From Bacillota bacterium (GTDB lineage Bacteria > Bacillota > Clostridia > Lachnospirales > Lachnospiraceae), in the NCBI GenBank assembly GCA_023408815.1, contig JAEYJO010000032.1, forward strand, positions 1 through 64,000: a DNA stretch of 64,000 bases. Reading direction: 5' to 3'. This document shows positions 49,547 to 57,601 of this stretch, one piece after another (the stretch's first letter is position 1; every line of letters starts with the position of its first letter). The notes under the pieces are model-generated. The model was given only the letters and a program-made list of their open reading frames with translations, was not told where the DNA came from and searched no databases. The position numbers and the translations under genes are program-made.

Positions 49547-50197
49547 ATGAAGAATAAGAAAGTAGCAGCTTTAGCAGCCGCAGGAACATTGACGATATTG
49601 GCAGTTTGCGGAACCTTTGCAGTAAAAACGGTTTTTGCGGCGGAGGAAAGAATATCAATATCGGGTACGGAAGAGGCCGGGCAGGCGACGCTGAAGGATG
49701 ATGCGGACACGGGAGCTTTGACGGTATATAAAAAAGAAGTGTACAATGAGGAGGGCTGCACGCTTCTCCTTCCCGAAGGGTATGTTGCAAGCGACAGTAT
49801 AGACGGAATGTATGTTTCAGAAAGAAGACCGGTAGATTCCTCCAATATTTATTATTCCGTTTCAGAAGCGGCAGATGCGGAGGCTTTGAGCAATGCCCTG
49901 GATTCCGGTGCTTACGAGACGGAAGCGGAAAAGAGCTTCAAGGAAGCGTACGGCGCAGAGGCAGCTCTCGGCTCTTACCAGGTGCAGAAGCTCACGGTGG
50001 ACGGATGTCCGGCATATAAGATCGAGCTTACCTGTACCTTGGAAGACATGACGATGGAGCAGCTTATTTATATCATTGCAGCAGATAGAACATATACTAT
50101 TACGTATTCACAGTCGACGGACGATGAGCGGATGGAAGAATTCGAGCAGAGTGCCCGGACGATCCGGCTGGTTTTTGATGAAACAAATAAAATTTAG
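49547..50197 (+). CDS. Exported protein of unknown function
   Basis: A 216-residue protein with a classical signal peptide: M-K-N-K-K, a hydrophobic A/L/T-rich core, and an A-x-A-type cleavage near V-F-A-A (about residue 32). The mature part is acidic, rich in Glu, Asp, Ala and Ser, and contains a beta-rich module around residues 65-210 (G-C-T-L-L-L-P-E-G-Y, then Q-K-L-T-V-D-G-C-P-A-Y-K-I-E-L). It has two cysteines in the mature chain besides the G-C-T. No catalytic motif or anchor is visible. I do not recognise the family. Confidence 0.75.
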   Translation: MKNKKVAALAAAGTLTILAVCGTFAVKTVFAAEERISISGTEEAGQATLKDDADTGALTVYKKEVYNEEGCTLLLPEGYVASDSIDGMYVSERRPVDSSNIYYSVSEAADAEALSNALDSGAYETEAEKSFKEAYGAEAALGSYQVQKLTVDGCPAYKIELTCTLEDMTMEQLIYIIAADRTYTITYSQSTDDERMEEFEQSARTIRLVFDETNKI

Positions 50198-50200
50198 CGC

Positions 50201-50229
50201 TTGACATATGGAAGGGCCGATGTTATACT
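50201..50229 (+). promoter_or_regulatory. Promoter of the infC-rpmI-rplT operon
   Basis: Consensus TTGACA (50201-50206), 17 bases, TATACT (50224-50229). It is one of the strongest promoters in the window, as expected for ribosomal protein genes. Confidence 0.85.
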
Positions 50230-50235
50230 GTCTAA

Positions 50236-50403
50236 GCGTGTGAAGTACACGGATAAAATCAAGCAGAGTATCCACTCTCACCCTATAGCATTTAGGCTCA
50301 TAGGCGTTTATATTCCGGAATTTCCTGACTATGCGATATTTTGCATAATGCGGGCTTTGAGGATGTATATTAGGTGGATAGTTATGCTATCCACTTTTTT
50401 TTA
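50236..50403 (+). ncRNA. L20-type autoregulatory leader
   Basis: A ~170-base untranslated leader between a strong promoter and infC that ends in a terminator, in the position of the Firmicute L20 leader. TATCCACT occurs twice, at 50269-50276 and in the terminator's right arm at 50388-50395. The early copy can pair with the terminator's left arm GTGGATAG and block termination, giving a switch. In B. subtilis, L20 binding favours termination; by analogy excess L20 would shut this operon down. Confidence 0.8.
50374..50403 (+). terminator. Regulated terminator of the L20 leader
   Basis: GTGGATAG (50374-50381) pairs perfectly with CTATCCAC (50387-50394) around TTATG, followed by about nine T. Confidence 0.9.
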
Positions 50404-50478
50404 ATTTAAAGAGCAATCCGCGAAGCGTGTTGTTCAATGTTATGCTTATATGCTTATTATTACGAGGAGGGCAAAACC

Positions 50479-50985
50479 ATTAGCGATTTATTGATTAACG
50501 AACAGATTAGAGACAAGGAAGTACGTGTTATTGGCGAAAACGGGGAACAGTTAGGTGTTATGGCCGCAAAGGATGCTATGAAACTGGCTGAGGATGCGGA
50601 ACTCGATTTGGTAAAGATTGCACCTACTGCAAAGCCGCCTGTTTGTAAGATTGTTGATTATGGAAAGTTCAAGTATGAACTAGCCAGAAAAGAAAAAGAA
50701 GCAAAAAAGAAACAGAAGGTAATTGAAGTAAAAGAAATTCGTTTGTCTCCGAACATCGATACCAATGATTTCAACACAAAGGTGAACGCAGCAAAGAAGT
50801 TCATAGCTAAAGGTGATAAAGTAAAGATAACCCTTCGTTTCCGCGGACGCGAGATGGCTCATATGGGAAGCAGCAAGCATATTTTGGATGACTTTGCTCA
50901 ACTGTTGGCAGATATTGCAGTAGTGGAGAAGGCTCCGAAGATAGAAGGCAGAAGTATGACGATGTTTTTAACTGAAAAGCGTTAG
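50479..50985 (+). CDS. infC: Translation initiation factor IF-3 (AUU start)
   Basis: A 168-residue factor that prevents early subunit joining and checks initiator tRNA. The N-domain has L-I-N-E-Q-I-R-D-K-E-V-R-V-I and K-P-P-V-C-K-I-V-D-Y-G-K-F, the charged linker follows, and the C-domain has R-L-S-P-N-I-D...K-V-K-I-T-L-R-F-R-G-R-E. The frame is open back to ATG 50437, but GAGGAGGG (50464-50471) lies seven bases before ATT at 50479, and the family N-terminus begins exactly there. AUU initiation is a known feature of infC and lets IF-3 limit its own synthesis. Confidence 0.95.
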   Translation: MSDLLINEQIRDKEVRVIGENGEQLGVMAAKDAMKLAEDAELDLVKIAPTAKPPVCKIVDYGKFKYELARKEKEAKKKQKVIEVKEIRLSPNIDTNDFNTKVNAAKKFIAKGDKVKITLRFRGREMAHMGSSKHILDDFAQLLADIAVVEKAPKIEGRSMTMFLTEKR

Positions 50986-51035
50986 TTCGTGCAGTTAAAA
51001 TATATAAAATTGATGAAGTATAGGAGGAATTGAAT

Positions 51036-51233
51036 ATGCCAAAAATGAAGACAAGCAGATCGGCTGCTAAACGTTTTAAATTAACAGGAACAGGTAAATT
51101 AAAGAGAAACAAGGCTTACAAACGCCATATCTTGACGAAGAAGTCCGCGAAGAGAAAGAGAAATCTCAGACATTCGGCTATTACAGATGCAACCAATGTT
51201 AAGAATATGAAGAAGATTTTACCTTATTTGTAA
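51036..51233 (+). CDS. rpmI: 50S ribosomal protein L35
   Basis: A 65-residue basic protein with the family start M-P-K-M-K-T-S-R-S-A-A-K-R-F and R-H-I-L-T-K-K-S. AGGAGG (51022-51027) fixes ATG 51036, eight bases on; an in-frame TTG at 51030 is too close. It is the second gene of the infC-rpmI-rplT operon. Confidence 0.97.
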   Translation: MPKMKTSRSAAKRFKLTGTGKLKRNKAYKRHILTKKSAKRKRNLRHSAITDATNVKNMKKILPYL

Positions 51234-51272
51234 TACCAATATTTTTATAAGTCGTAAGGAGGACAATGAGAC

Positions 51273-51629
51273 ATGGCAAGAATTAAAGGCGGCATGAATG
51301 CCAAAAAAAGACACAATAGAGTATTAAAGCTTGCAAAAGGTTATAGAGGAGCAAGATCAAAACAGTATAGAGTAGCTAAGCAGTCCGTTATGAGAGCTTT
51401 GACAAGCGCTTATGCAGGTAGAAAAGAAAGAAAGCGTCAGTTCAGACAGCTTTGGATCGCCCGTATCAATGCGGCAGCCAGAATGAACGGCTTATCATAC
51501 AGCAAATTTATGTATGGCTTGAAGCTCGCTGAAGTAGATATGAACAGAAAGATGCTGGCAGAGCTGGCAGTTAACGATGCAGAGGGTTTTGCAGCTCTCG
51601 CTGAACTTGCAAAGAGCAAGATCGCATAA
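51273..51629 (+). CDS. rplT: 50S ribosomal protein L20
   Basis: A 118-residue 23S rRNA-binding assembly protein. It has the long basic N-terminal helix (M-A-R-I-K-G-G-M-N-A-K-K-R-H then A-K-G-Y-R-G-A-R-S) and a globular C-domain with L-W-I-A-R-I-N-A-A-A-R. The length is normal. AAGGAGG precedes ATG. As in other Firmicutes, L20 is probably the repressor acting on this operon's own leader. A terminator follows about 80 bases on. Confidence 0.97.
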   Translation: MARIKGGMNAKKRHNRVLKLAKGYRGARSKQYRVAKQSVMRALTSAYAGRKERKRQFRQLWIARINAAARMNGLSYSKFMYGLKLAEVDMNRKMLAELAVNDAEGFAALAELAKSKIA

Positions 51630-51707
51630 TTATTTTAATGCATGATAATTCTGATTGCTTAATAAGACGGCAATTGTACCATATAATGCAACCGAGATCA
51701 GAAACTT

Positions 51708-51747
51708 AAACCCTGAGGATAATGTTTGTCCTCAGGGTTTATTTATT
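51708..51747 (+). terminator. Terminator of the infC operon
   Basis: AAACCCTGAGGA (51708-51719) pairs perfectly with TCCTCAGGGTTT (51729-51740) around a nine-base loop, followed by ATTTATT. Confidence 0.85.
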
Positions 51748-51780
51748 ACTAAAAATTTGTAAAATTTATGCAATTTCTGT

Positions 51781-51809
51781 TTATCAACAGAGTATATTCA
51801 GTGTATACT
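51781..51809 (+). promoter_or_regulatory. Promoter of the dipeptidase gene
   Basis: TTATCA (51781-51786), 17 bases, TATACT (51804-51809). It produces a ~145-base leader that contains three palindromes. Confidence 0.55.
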
Positions 51810-51875
51810 ATAAAAGTAATGGATTGATTATTACAGTCCTGTTACTGAAATTAACATTAAGAATGAGGATGAAGA

Positions 51876-51953
51876 TTGAAAGAATTAATTCTTTCAACCG
51901 GAGATTTGTGCTTAAGGTGTGCCTGCACACCTGCACAAAGTCTCCAGACTTTG
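51876..51953 (+). promoter_or_regulatory. Three palindromes in the dipeptidase leader
   Basis: Palindrome 1 (51876-51897) is a perfect 22-base palindrome, TTGAAAGAATT plus its complement. Palindrome 2 (51915-51932) is AGGTGTGC-CT-GCACACCT. Palindrome 3 (51936-51953) is CAAAGTCT-CC-AGACTTTG. Numbers 2 and 3 share an 8-2-8 layout with centres 21 bases apart, and the last ends three bases before the AAGGAG site. They could be operators or RNA stem-loops near the ribosome site. None has a T tract. Confidence 0.65.
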
Positions 51954-51961
51954 AAAGGAGC

Positions 51962-53419
51962 ATGGGTATAACGATGGATATATTGAAGGATTTAAAGCCC
52001 CAAAAAGTATTTTATTATTTTGAACAGATATGCCGTATTCCCCACGGATCGGGAAATATAGACAGATTGAGCGACTATCTGGCGGCTTTTGCAAAAGAGC
52101 GGAAATTAGTATGTATACAGGACGAGCTGAAAAACGTAATTATAATAAAGGAGGCGGCGCCCGGCTATGAGAAGGAAGCCCCGATTATCCTGCAGGGCCA
52201 CATGGATATGGTGGCAGTGAAGAAGCCGGGAGCTTCTATCGACATGGAGAAGCAGGGCCTGGAGCTTAAGGTGGACGGAGATTATGTCTATGCGGAAAAC
52301 ACCAGTCTGGGCGGCGACGACGGAATCGCGGTGGCCTATGCTCTGGCTATACTGGACGATGAAACGCTGCAGCATCCGAAGCTGGAGATCATTATTACGG
52401 TGGACGAAGAGGTAGGTATGGACGGAGCAAGAGGCATCGACGTATCCATGCTGGAAGGAAAACGGATGCTGAATCTCGACTCGGAGGAGGAAGGAATTCT
52501 ATGGGCGGGCTGCGCCGGAGGTGCGCGGGTGGATTGGAGTGTTCCCGTCACATGGGAGATGAAAAGCGGCAGCATATGTGAGGTCAGCATAAAAGGCTTG
52601 TCAGGAGGCCATTCGGGAGCGGAAATAGACAAGGAGAGAGGAAATGCCAACTGTCTGCTTGGCCGGCTTATGGAGGAGCTTCAGGATATGGAAGGATTTT
52701 CCATCGCACAGTTAGCGGGCGGCCTTGCCGACAATGCGATTCCCAGAGAGTCTTCAGCGGCTGTGATAGTGGATAGCGGTAAGGAAACTGAGCTGATGGC
52801 CGCTATAAAGAGAGTGGAGGCGGAATTAAAGCAGGAGCTTCAGACGAAGGATCCCGGAGTCTTTATCGAAGCGTCGGATTTGGTAAAGGGAAGCATCCGT
52901 TGTCTGACGGAGGAGTCTGTAAAGAAAGTTTCTTATCTGCTTTTTACTGCGCCTAATGGAGTGCAGGCTATGAGTGCGGATATCCAGGGCCTGGTGGAAA
53001 CTTCGCTGAATATGGGGGTTATGGAACTTAAGGAGAACGCGTTTGAAGCTCATTTTTCCGTAAGAAGCTCTTTGGAAAGCGCTAAGCGGGTATTGATCAG
53101 GAGGCTGAAACGTCTGGTGGAGACGGCAGGAGGAGCGCAGGGGGTTCAGGGGGATTATCCCGGCTGGACATATCAGGTGCATTCGCCGTTTCGCGATATG
53201 GCGGCACAGGTATACCGGGAGATCTTCAAAACGGAACCGGAGGTACGTGCCATCCATGCAGGCCTGGAGTGCGGGCTGCTGTCCGCAAAGATTCCGGGGC
53301 TGGAATGCATATCCATAGGACCGAATATGAAGGACATTCATACTACGGAGGAACGCCTGAGCATTTCCTCTACAGAGAGAATGTGGAATTACGTGTTAGA
53401 GATATTAAAGCAGAAGTGA
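51962..53419 (+). CDS. pepD: Aminoacyl-histidine dipeptidase-like M20 peptidase (PepD type)
   Basis: A 485-residue zinc dipeptidase of family M20C. Metal and catalytic motifs: Q-G-H-M-D-M near residue 81, the bridging-aspartate region S-L-G-G-D-D-G-I-A, D-E-E-V-G-M (general base Glu) and N-L-D-S-E-E-E-G. A lid domain follows, and late H-A-G-L-E-C-G-L. It would cleave dipeptides such as carnosine-like Xaa-His in the cytoplasm. The family N-terminus M-D-I-L-K-D-L-K-P corresponds to ATG 51974, with a 13-base spacer from GGAG; ATG 51962 is in frame but one base from it. Either could be used, giving 485 or 481 residues. Confidence 0.88.
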   Translation: MGITMDILKDLKPQKVFYYFEQICRIPHGSGNIDRLSDYLAAFAKERKLVCIQDELKNVIIIKEAAPGYEKEAPIILQGHMDMVAVKKPGASIDMEKQGLELKVDGDYVYAENTSLGGDDGIAVAYALAILDDETLQHPKLEIIITVDEEVGMDGARGIDVSMLEGKRMLNLDSEEEGILWAGCAGGARVDWSVPVTWEMKSGSICEVSIKGLSGGHSGAEIDKERGNANCLLGRLMEELQDMEGFSIAQLAGGLADNAIPRESSAAVIVDSGKETELMAAIKRVEAELKQELQTKDPGVFIEASDLVKGSIRCLTEESVKKVSYLLFTAPNGVQAMSADIQGLVETSLNMGVMELKENAFEAHFSVRSSLESAKRVLIRRLKRLVETAGGAQGVQGDYPGWTYQVHSPFRDMAAQVYREIFKTEPEVRAIHAGLECGLLSAKIPGLECISIGPNMKDIHTTEERLSISSTERMWNYVLEILKQK

Positions 53420-53460
53420 AAGCGCCGGATAAAAACGAAAGAACAAAATAGGAGAAGATT

Positions 53461-54669
53461 ATGGATCTAAACAGAAAGAATGTGAAAAGTCTAAGAGGCC
53501 TGATTATTTTCGCGGCATTTATTTGTCTTGCCGTATGGAGGATCGAAGTTGTGTTACAAGGAATATTCTTTGTCATCGGTATTATAAAGCCTTTTCTATA
53601 TGGCGGTGCGATCGCCTTCGTGCTGAATATTCCGATGAGGGCGATAGAGAAAAAGCTGTTCAGCAAAAACAATAACGCGAGAATTGAAAAAATGAAACGG
53701 CCTGTCAGTATTGTGCTGGCCTTTACCCTGGTGATTCTTTCTCTGGTTCTGGTAGGCTTGATTGTAGTGCCGCAAGTGACGAAGACCCTGATCGATTTGG
53801 GAAATAAGATCCCTCAGTTCCTCGTAGAGGTGCAGGCGCAGTTAGAGGATCTTTTTGCCGCGCAGCCGCAGCTTCTTTCTATGCTTACACAGCTTGAGCC
53901 CGAGCAGCTCAATTGGGATTCTATCATGAGCGGAATCATTGACTTTCTGAAAAACGGATTCGGAAGTATGCTGGCATCTACAGTGACAGTGGCTTCCAAT
54001 ATTATCGGAGGAGTGGTGAACCTCTTTGTGGCCCTTATTTTCTCCTTTTATATCCTTGCCCAGAAGGAAAAGCTGGGAGACCAGATACAGCGCATAATGC
54101 AGGCTTATTTCAATGAGAGAATATATAAGAAAACGATGAAAATCTTTTCTTTGGCGGGAAGGACCTTCAGTAGCTTCATTACCGGACAGTGTACTGAGGC
54201 GATCATTCTCGGCTCTATGTTCGTGGTATGCATGGTGATTTTCGGCTTTCCATATGCGGTGCTGGTGGGCGTACTTATAGCATTTACGGCGTTGATACCG
54301 ATTGTGGGAGCCTTTATTGGATGCTTTGTGGGAGCCTTTCTCATCATGGTGGATGATCCGATAAAGGCAGTCTGGTTCCTCGTTCTATTCATCGTCTTAC
54401 AGCAGGTAGAAGGAAATCTGATATATCCTCATGTGGTAGGGAACTCGGTGGGGCTTCCCTCAATATGGGTACTTATGGCTGTCACCCTGGGCGGCAGCCT
54501 GATGGGAGTGGCGGGTATGCTTATCTTTATTCCCATCGTTTCTACGGTGTATTCGCTGCTGCGCGAGGACGTCAATAAGAGGAACGACCAGAAGAGTATG
54601 CAGAAGTCGGAAATTGTTAAAAAACCGGATGTTAAAAAGATAGAACCTAAAAAAAATAGTAATTTGTAA
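53461..54669 (+). CDS. AI-2E family (PerM-like) transporter
   Basis: A 402-residue membrane protein with about eight hydrophobic segments and the family's large extracytoplasmic/amphipathic region at ~100-170. The hallmark later part includes F-I-T-G-Q-C-T-E-A, P-I-V-G-A-F-I-G and Q-Q-V-E-G-N-L-I-Y-P. Members export or exchange small molecules or ions (autoinducer-2, indole, Na+/H+), so the substrate cannot be given. The C-terminal ~40 residues are a Lys-rich cytoplasmic tail. It starts 41 bases after the dipeptidase gene with AGGAGAAG before ATG. Confidence 0.9.
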   Translation: MDLNRKNVKSLRGLIIFAAFICLAVWRIEVVLQGIFFVIGIIKPFLYGGAIAFVLNIPMRAIEKKLFSKNNNARIEKMKRPVSIVLAFTLVILSLVLVGLIVVPQVTKTLIDLGNKIPQFLVEVQAQLEDLFAAQPQLLSMLTQLEPEQLNWDSIMSGIIDFLKNGFGSMLASTVTVASNIIGGVVNLFVALIFSFYILAQKEKLGDQIQRIMQAYFNERIYKKTMKIFSLAGRTFSSFITGQCTEAIILGSMFVVCMVIFGFPYAVLVGVLIAFTALIPIVGAFIGCFVGAFLIMVDDPIKAVWFLVLFIVLQQVEGNLIYPHVVGNSVGLPSIWVLMAVTLGGSLMGVAGMLIFIPIVSTVYSLLREDVNKRNDQKSMQKSEIVKKPDVKKIEPKKNSNL

Positions 54670-54678
54670 AAATTATAG

Positions 54679-54707
54679 TTGATTTTATGACGCACAGCAT
54701 ATATAAT
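54679..54707 (+). promoter_or_regulatory. tRNA-Pro promoter
   Basis: TTGATT (54679-54684), 17 bases, consensus TATAAT (54702-54707), ending 13 bases before the tRNA. Confidence 0.75.
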
Positions 54708-54720
54708 AATGATTGCGTCT

Positions 54721-54793
54721 CGGGGTGTGGCTCAGGTGGTAGAGCGCTACTTTAGGGAAGTAGAGGCCGCAAGTTCAAGTCTTGTCACTCCGA
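54721..54793 (+). tRNA. tRNA-Pro, anticodon AGG
   Basis: A complete 73-base cloverleaf: acceptor CGGGGTG/CACTCCG (one G-U), D stem GCTC/GAGC, anticodon stem CTACT/AGTAG and T stem GCAAG/CTTGT with loop TTCAAGT. The loop TTAGGGA places AGG at 54754-54756, decoding CCU (proline), with the G37 usual for tRNA-Pro. No CCA is encoded. An A at position 34 is rare in bacterial tRNA-Pro, where UGG or GGG is normal. It has its own promoter and terminator. Confidence 0.9.
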
Positions 54794-54796
54794 TGC

Positions 54797-54831
54797 AAAA
54801 GCCTGGATTTTCCAGGCTTTTATTTTTTTTT
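54797..54831 (+). terminator. tRNA-Pro terminator
   Basis: AAAAGCCTGGA (54797-54807) pairs perfectly with TCCAGGCTTTT (54811-54821) with a three-base loop, then A and nine T. Confidence 0.92.
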
Positions 54832-54900
54832 GTTGAATTGACATAGACGTTACCTGCATATTTTACCAGTTCATTTAGCAATAAAACTGACAAAATTACA

Positions 54901-54929
54901 TTGCATAGTTTTTCTAAACAGCGTATGAT
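54901..54929 (+). promoter_or_regulatory. Promoter of the DUF975 gene
   Basis: TTGCAT (54901-54906), 17 bases, TATGAT (54924-54929). Confidence 0.55.
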
Positions 54930-54987
54930 ATATATCGATATGAATTGATTTCTTATTCGAAATGCATAGCGAAAGGGATGGGGAAAT

Positions 54988-55692
54988 ATGTGGTCAAGAA
55001 GTGAATTAAAGAGCAGGGCAAAATGGGTTTTAAAGCAGTGTTATTGGAAAGCGGTGCTGGTCAGCCTCATATTGGCTGTAATAACGGGCGAGCTATTCGG
55101 TAACTCGGGAAGCAACAGAGAGATAAGTGACACGATAAGGGAAAATGGAGGAATGCCGTATCTTGCTTTCATTATCACTACGATTATGGCGGTTCTCTTT
55201 GTTTTATTCGTGGTTGGGATCGCGATAGATATCTTCCTTTTCGGTCCTCTGGAGGTAAACATAAGACGGTTTTTCATTATTAGCAGAGTGGAACCGGCGG
55301 AGTTGAACGAGCTCGGTTTTAGTTTCAGGAATTCGTATATGAATGTAGTAAAAATACAATTTTTGCGGGGATTGTTCAATTTCCTATGGTTCCTTCTTCT
55401 GATAGTTCCCGGAATTATCAAGTTCTATGAATATCGTATGATCCCTTATATCCTGGCGGAGCATCCGGAAATGGACAGTCAGGAAGTATTCCGGCTCAGC
55501 AGGGATATGATGAACGGCGAGAAATGGAATACATTTGTGTTGGATCTGTCGTTTATCGGATGGAGGATTCTGGGTGCAATGACCTGCGGTTTATTGCTGG
55601 TATTTTACGTATGTCCGTATCAGAATCTGACTAATGTGGAATTATACGACGTGTTAAAGAACAAACTTTTCGGCTCCGCTAATGTGGAATAA
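54988..55692 (+). CDS. DUF975 family membrane protein
   Basis: A 234-residue membrane protein with the DUF975 pattern. An N-terminal W-S-R-S-E-L-K-S-R-A-K helix is followed by about four to five membrane segments. The conserved G-P-L-E-V-N-I-R-R-F-F, L-W-F-L-L-L-I-V-P-G-I-I-K-F-Y-E-Y and S-R-D-M-M-N-G-E-K-W-N motifs are present. The function of the family is not established. It precedes a chemoreceptor gene by 70 bases and may be co-transcribed, as no terminator is evident. Confidence 0.85.
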   Translation: MWSRSELKSRAKWVLKQCYWKAVLVSLILAVITGELFGNSGSNREISDTIRENGGMPYLAFIITTIMAVLFVLFVVGIAIDIFLFGPLEVNIRRFFIISRVEPAELNELGFSFRNSYMNVVKIQFLRGLFNFLWFLLLIVPGIIKFYEYRMIPYILAEHPEMDSQEVFRLSRDMMNGEKWNTFVLDLSFIGWRILGAMTCGLLLVFYVCPYQNLTNVELYDVLKNKLFGSANVE

Positions 55693-55762
55693 GACATAAA
55701 TGGAATGTACACAGGATAAAATGAAATCGAGCATATACGTAAGATAAAACGGAGGAAAACAA

Positions 55763-57466
55763 ATGAAACTCAGAACGCAGATTTTATTGTTGGTCAGCGT
55801 ACCTCTTTTGGCATTAGGAGCGATTACCTATACGATAGGAGCTCAGAGGATAACTGCTATTATGACGGATACAATAGAAAAAGGGCTCATATCGACGACA
55901 ATAGCGGTAAGAGATACCATCGGCACAGGAAGAGAGGGGGATTTTCGTTTAGATGAGAATGGTGATATGTGGAAAGGCGACAGCCTGAACATATCCCAGA
56001 GTACCGAAGTCGTGGACGATATCAAGGAAAACACCGGAATGGAAGTGACCGTTTTTTTCGGAGATACGAGATACATGACCTCTGTAAAGGATGACAAGGG
56101 AGAACGCGTCATAGGAACCAAGGCATCGGATGAGGTAATCGAGACCGTATTGAAGGGTGGCAATGAATATTTTGCTCAGAGAGTGAATGTGGCGGGGGAA
56201 GAATTTTTTGCATATTATCTTCCCATATACAACAGCGATCCCAATACACCGGCGGGAATGGTATTCACCGGTATAAGCCAGGAAAAAGCGGAGGCTTCTA
56301 TCGATAATATCCTCAATAGCTTACTGGCCATCATATTGATTTCGGTCGTCCTTTTCGTTGCTTTGGCATGGGTAATTTCCAACGGAATTATAAAAGGCGT
56401 GAGAGCCGGAGTCGGAGCCATTGAAGAGGTGGCAAACGGCAACCTGACCGTGAGCATCGAGACGAAAGCGATGAAGCGTAAGGACGAGGTGGGAGAAATG
56501 CTCACCGCGGTGGTGAAGCTGAGAGAAGAACTGGTACGTCTGATCGGGCAGATAGCCGATAAGAGCGGGCAGGTACATCACGAGGCCGAGATGCTGAGCA
56601 AGAAGACGGGAAGCGCATCGGAGATGATGACTCAGGTGGAGAAGGCGACCGCGGATATTGCGGCAGGTGCCGGTTCTCAGGCGGAGGAAACACAGGAAGC
56701 TACGGAAAACATAGTGCTGATGGGCAACATGGTGGAGGAGACCAACAGAGAGGTGAGCAGCCTCGCGGATAATTCCACTCAGATAAAGGCATCGGGAGAT
56801 GCGGCGACAGAGACACTTCAGGAGCTCAATGACATTAACCGCAAGGTTACCGAAGCTATTGGCATTATCTATGAACAGACGAATACGACCAATGAATCGG
56901 CAATGAAGATTAAGGAAGCGACCAACCTGATCACGTCGATTGCAGAAGAGACGAATTTATTGTCCCTGAACGCAACGATAGAAGCGGCGAGAGCCGGAGA
57001 GCATGGCAGGGGATTCGCGGTGGTTGCAGCTCAGATCCAGAAGCTTGCCGAGCAGTCCAACGAGTCGGCAAGGCAGATTGAAATCATCATTAATGATCTA
57101 ATCCACGACTCTCAGGAAGCTGTGACGACGATGAACGAGATCCAGGAAATCATGAAGGAGCAGAATCTGAAAGTAACCCGCACGGACGATAACTTCGACG
57201 AAGTAAAAGAGGGTATCAGTCAATCGATGTTCAGCATTAAGGCGATTGCCGACCAGACGAAGAAGCTGGATGAGGCGAGAGTCAAGGTGATCGACGGTGT
57301 GCAGAACCTTACCGCCATAGCACAGGAAAATGCGGCGTCTACGGAAGAGACCTCGGCTTCTGTTATGGAGGTAAGTTCCATCGTGGAGAACATCGCGGCC
57401 AGCGCGGGGGATTTGGAAAAGATTGCGGATGAACTGAAGGAAAGTATCGGAACATTTCGGCTGTAG
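55763..57466 (+). CDS. Methyl-accepting chemotaxis protein
   Basis: A 567-residue transmembrane chemoreceptor. TM1 is at ~6-27, a Cache-type extracellular sensor covers ~30-185, TM2 ~190-212 and HAMP ~212-265. A long signalling coiled coil has its hairpin tip (E-T-N-L-L-S-L-N-A-T-I-E-A-A-R-A-G-E, about 395-412). The sensor has no recognisable specific ligand site. The tip sequence would bind CheA/CheW, implying a chemotaxis system elsewhere in the genome. CGGAGG precedes ATG, and a strong terminator follows. Confidence 0.94.
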   Translation: MKLRTQILLLVSVPLLALGAITYTIGAQRITAIMTDTIEKGLISTTIAVRDTIGTGREGDFRLDENGDMWKGDSLNISQSTEVVDDIKENTGMEVTVFFGDTRYMTSVKDDKGERVIGTKASDEVIETVLKGGNEYFAQRVNVAGEEFFAYYLPIYNSDPNTPAGMVFTGISQEKAEASIDNILNSLLAIILISVVLFVALAWVISNGIIKGVRAGVGAIEEVANGNLTVSIETKAMKRKDEVGEMLTAVVKLREELVRLIGQIADKSGQVHHEAEMLSKKTGSASEMMTQVEKATADIAAGAGSQAEETQEATENIVLMGNMVEETNREVSSLADNSTQIKASGDAATETLQELNDINRKVTEAIGIIYEQTNTTNESAMKIKEATNLITSIAEETNLLSLNATIEAARAGEHGRGFAVVAAQIQKLAEQSNESARQIEIIINDLIHDSQEAVTTMNEIQEIMKEQNLKVTRTDDNFDEVKEGISQSMFSIKAIADQTKKLDEARVKVIDGVQNLTAIAQENAASTEETSASVMEVSSIVENIAASAGDLEKIADELKESIGTFRL

Positions 57467-57518
57467 GAGAAAATAAATAACGGCGCGGACGCGTTAGCGG
57501 ACTGCGTGGTATAGACGG

Positions 57519-57564
57519 ACACTCATTTCAGGGAAGGGAACCTGAGATGAGTGTGTTGTTTTTT
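57519..57564 (+). terminator. Terminator after the chemoreceptor gene
   Basis: ACACTCATTTCAGG (57519-57532) pairs with CCTGAGATGAGTGT (57541-57554, one mismatch) around a short loop, followed by GTTGTTTTTT. Confidence 0.85.
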
Positions 57565-57584
57565 AGCGGCCGCTCGGTTATAAT
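57556..57584 (+). promoter_or_regulatory. Promoter of the 103-residue gene
   Basis: TTGTTT (57556-57561), 17 bases, TATAAT (57579-57584). The -35 coincides with the T tract of the preceding terminator. Confidence 0.55.
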
Positions 57585-57601
57585 TTATTATGTAAGGGTT
57601 C

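Noticed and set aside
50437..50478. ATG start for infC at 50437
   Set aside because: There is no ribosome site before it, and the translated extension does not resemble IF-3. The AUU at 50479 with GAGGAGGG fits both the family and known infC initiation.
51722..51961. Longer N-terminus for the dipeptidase (565 residues)
   Set aside because: It would run through the rplT terminator, the promoter and the three palindromes; the family N-terminus and AAGGAG site point to 51962-51974.
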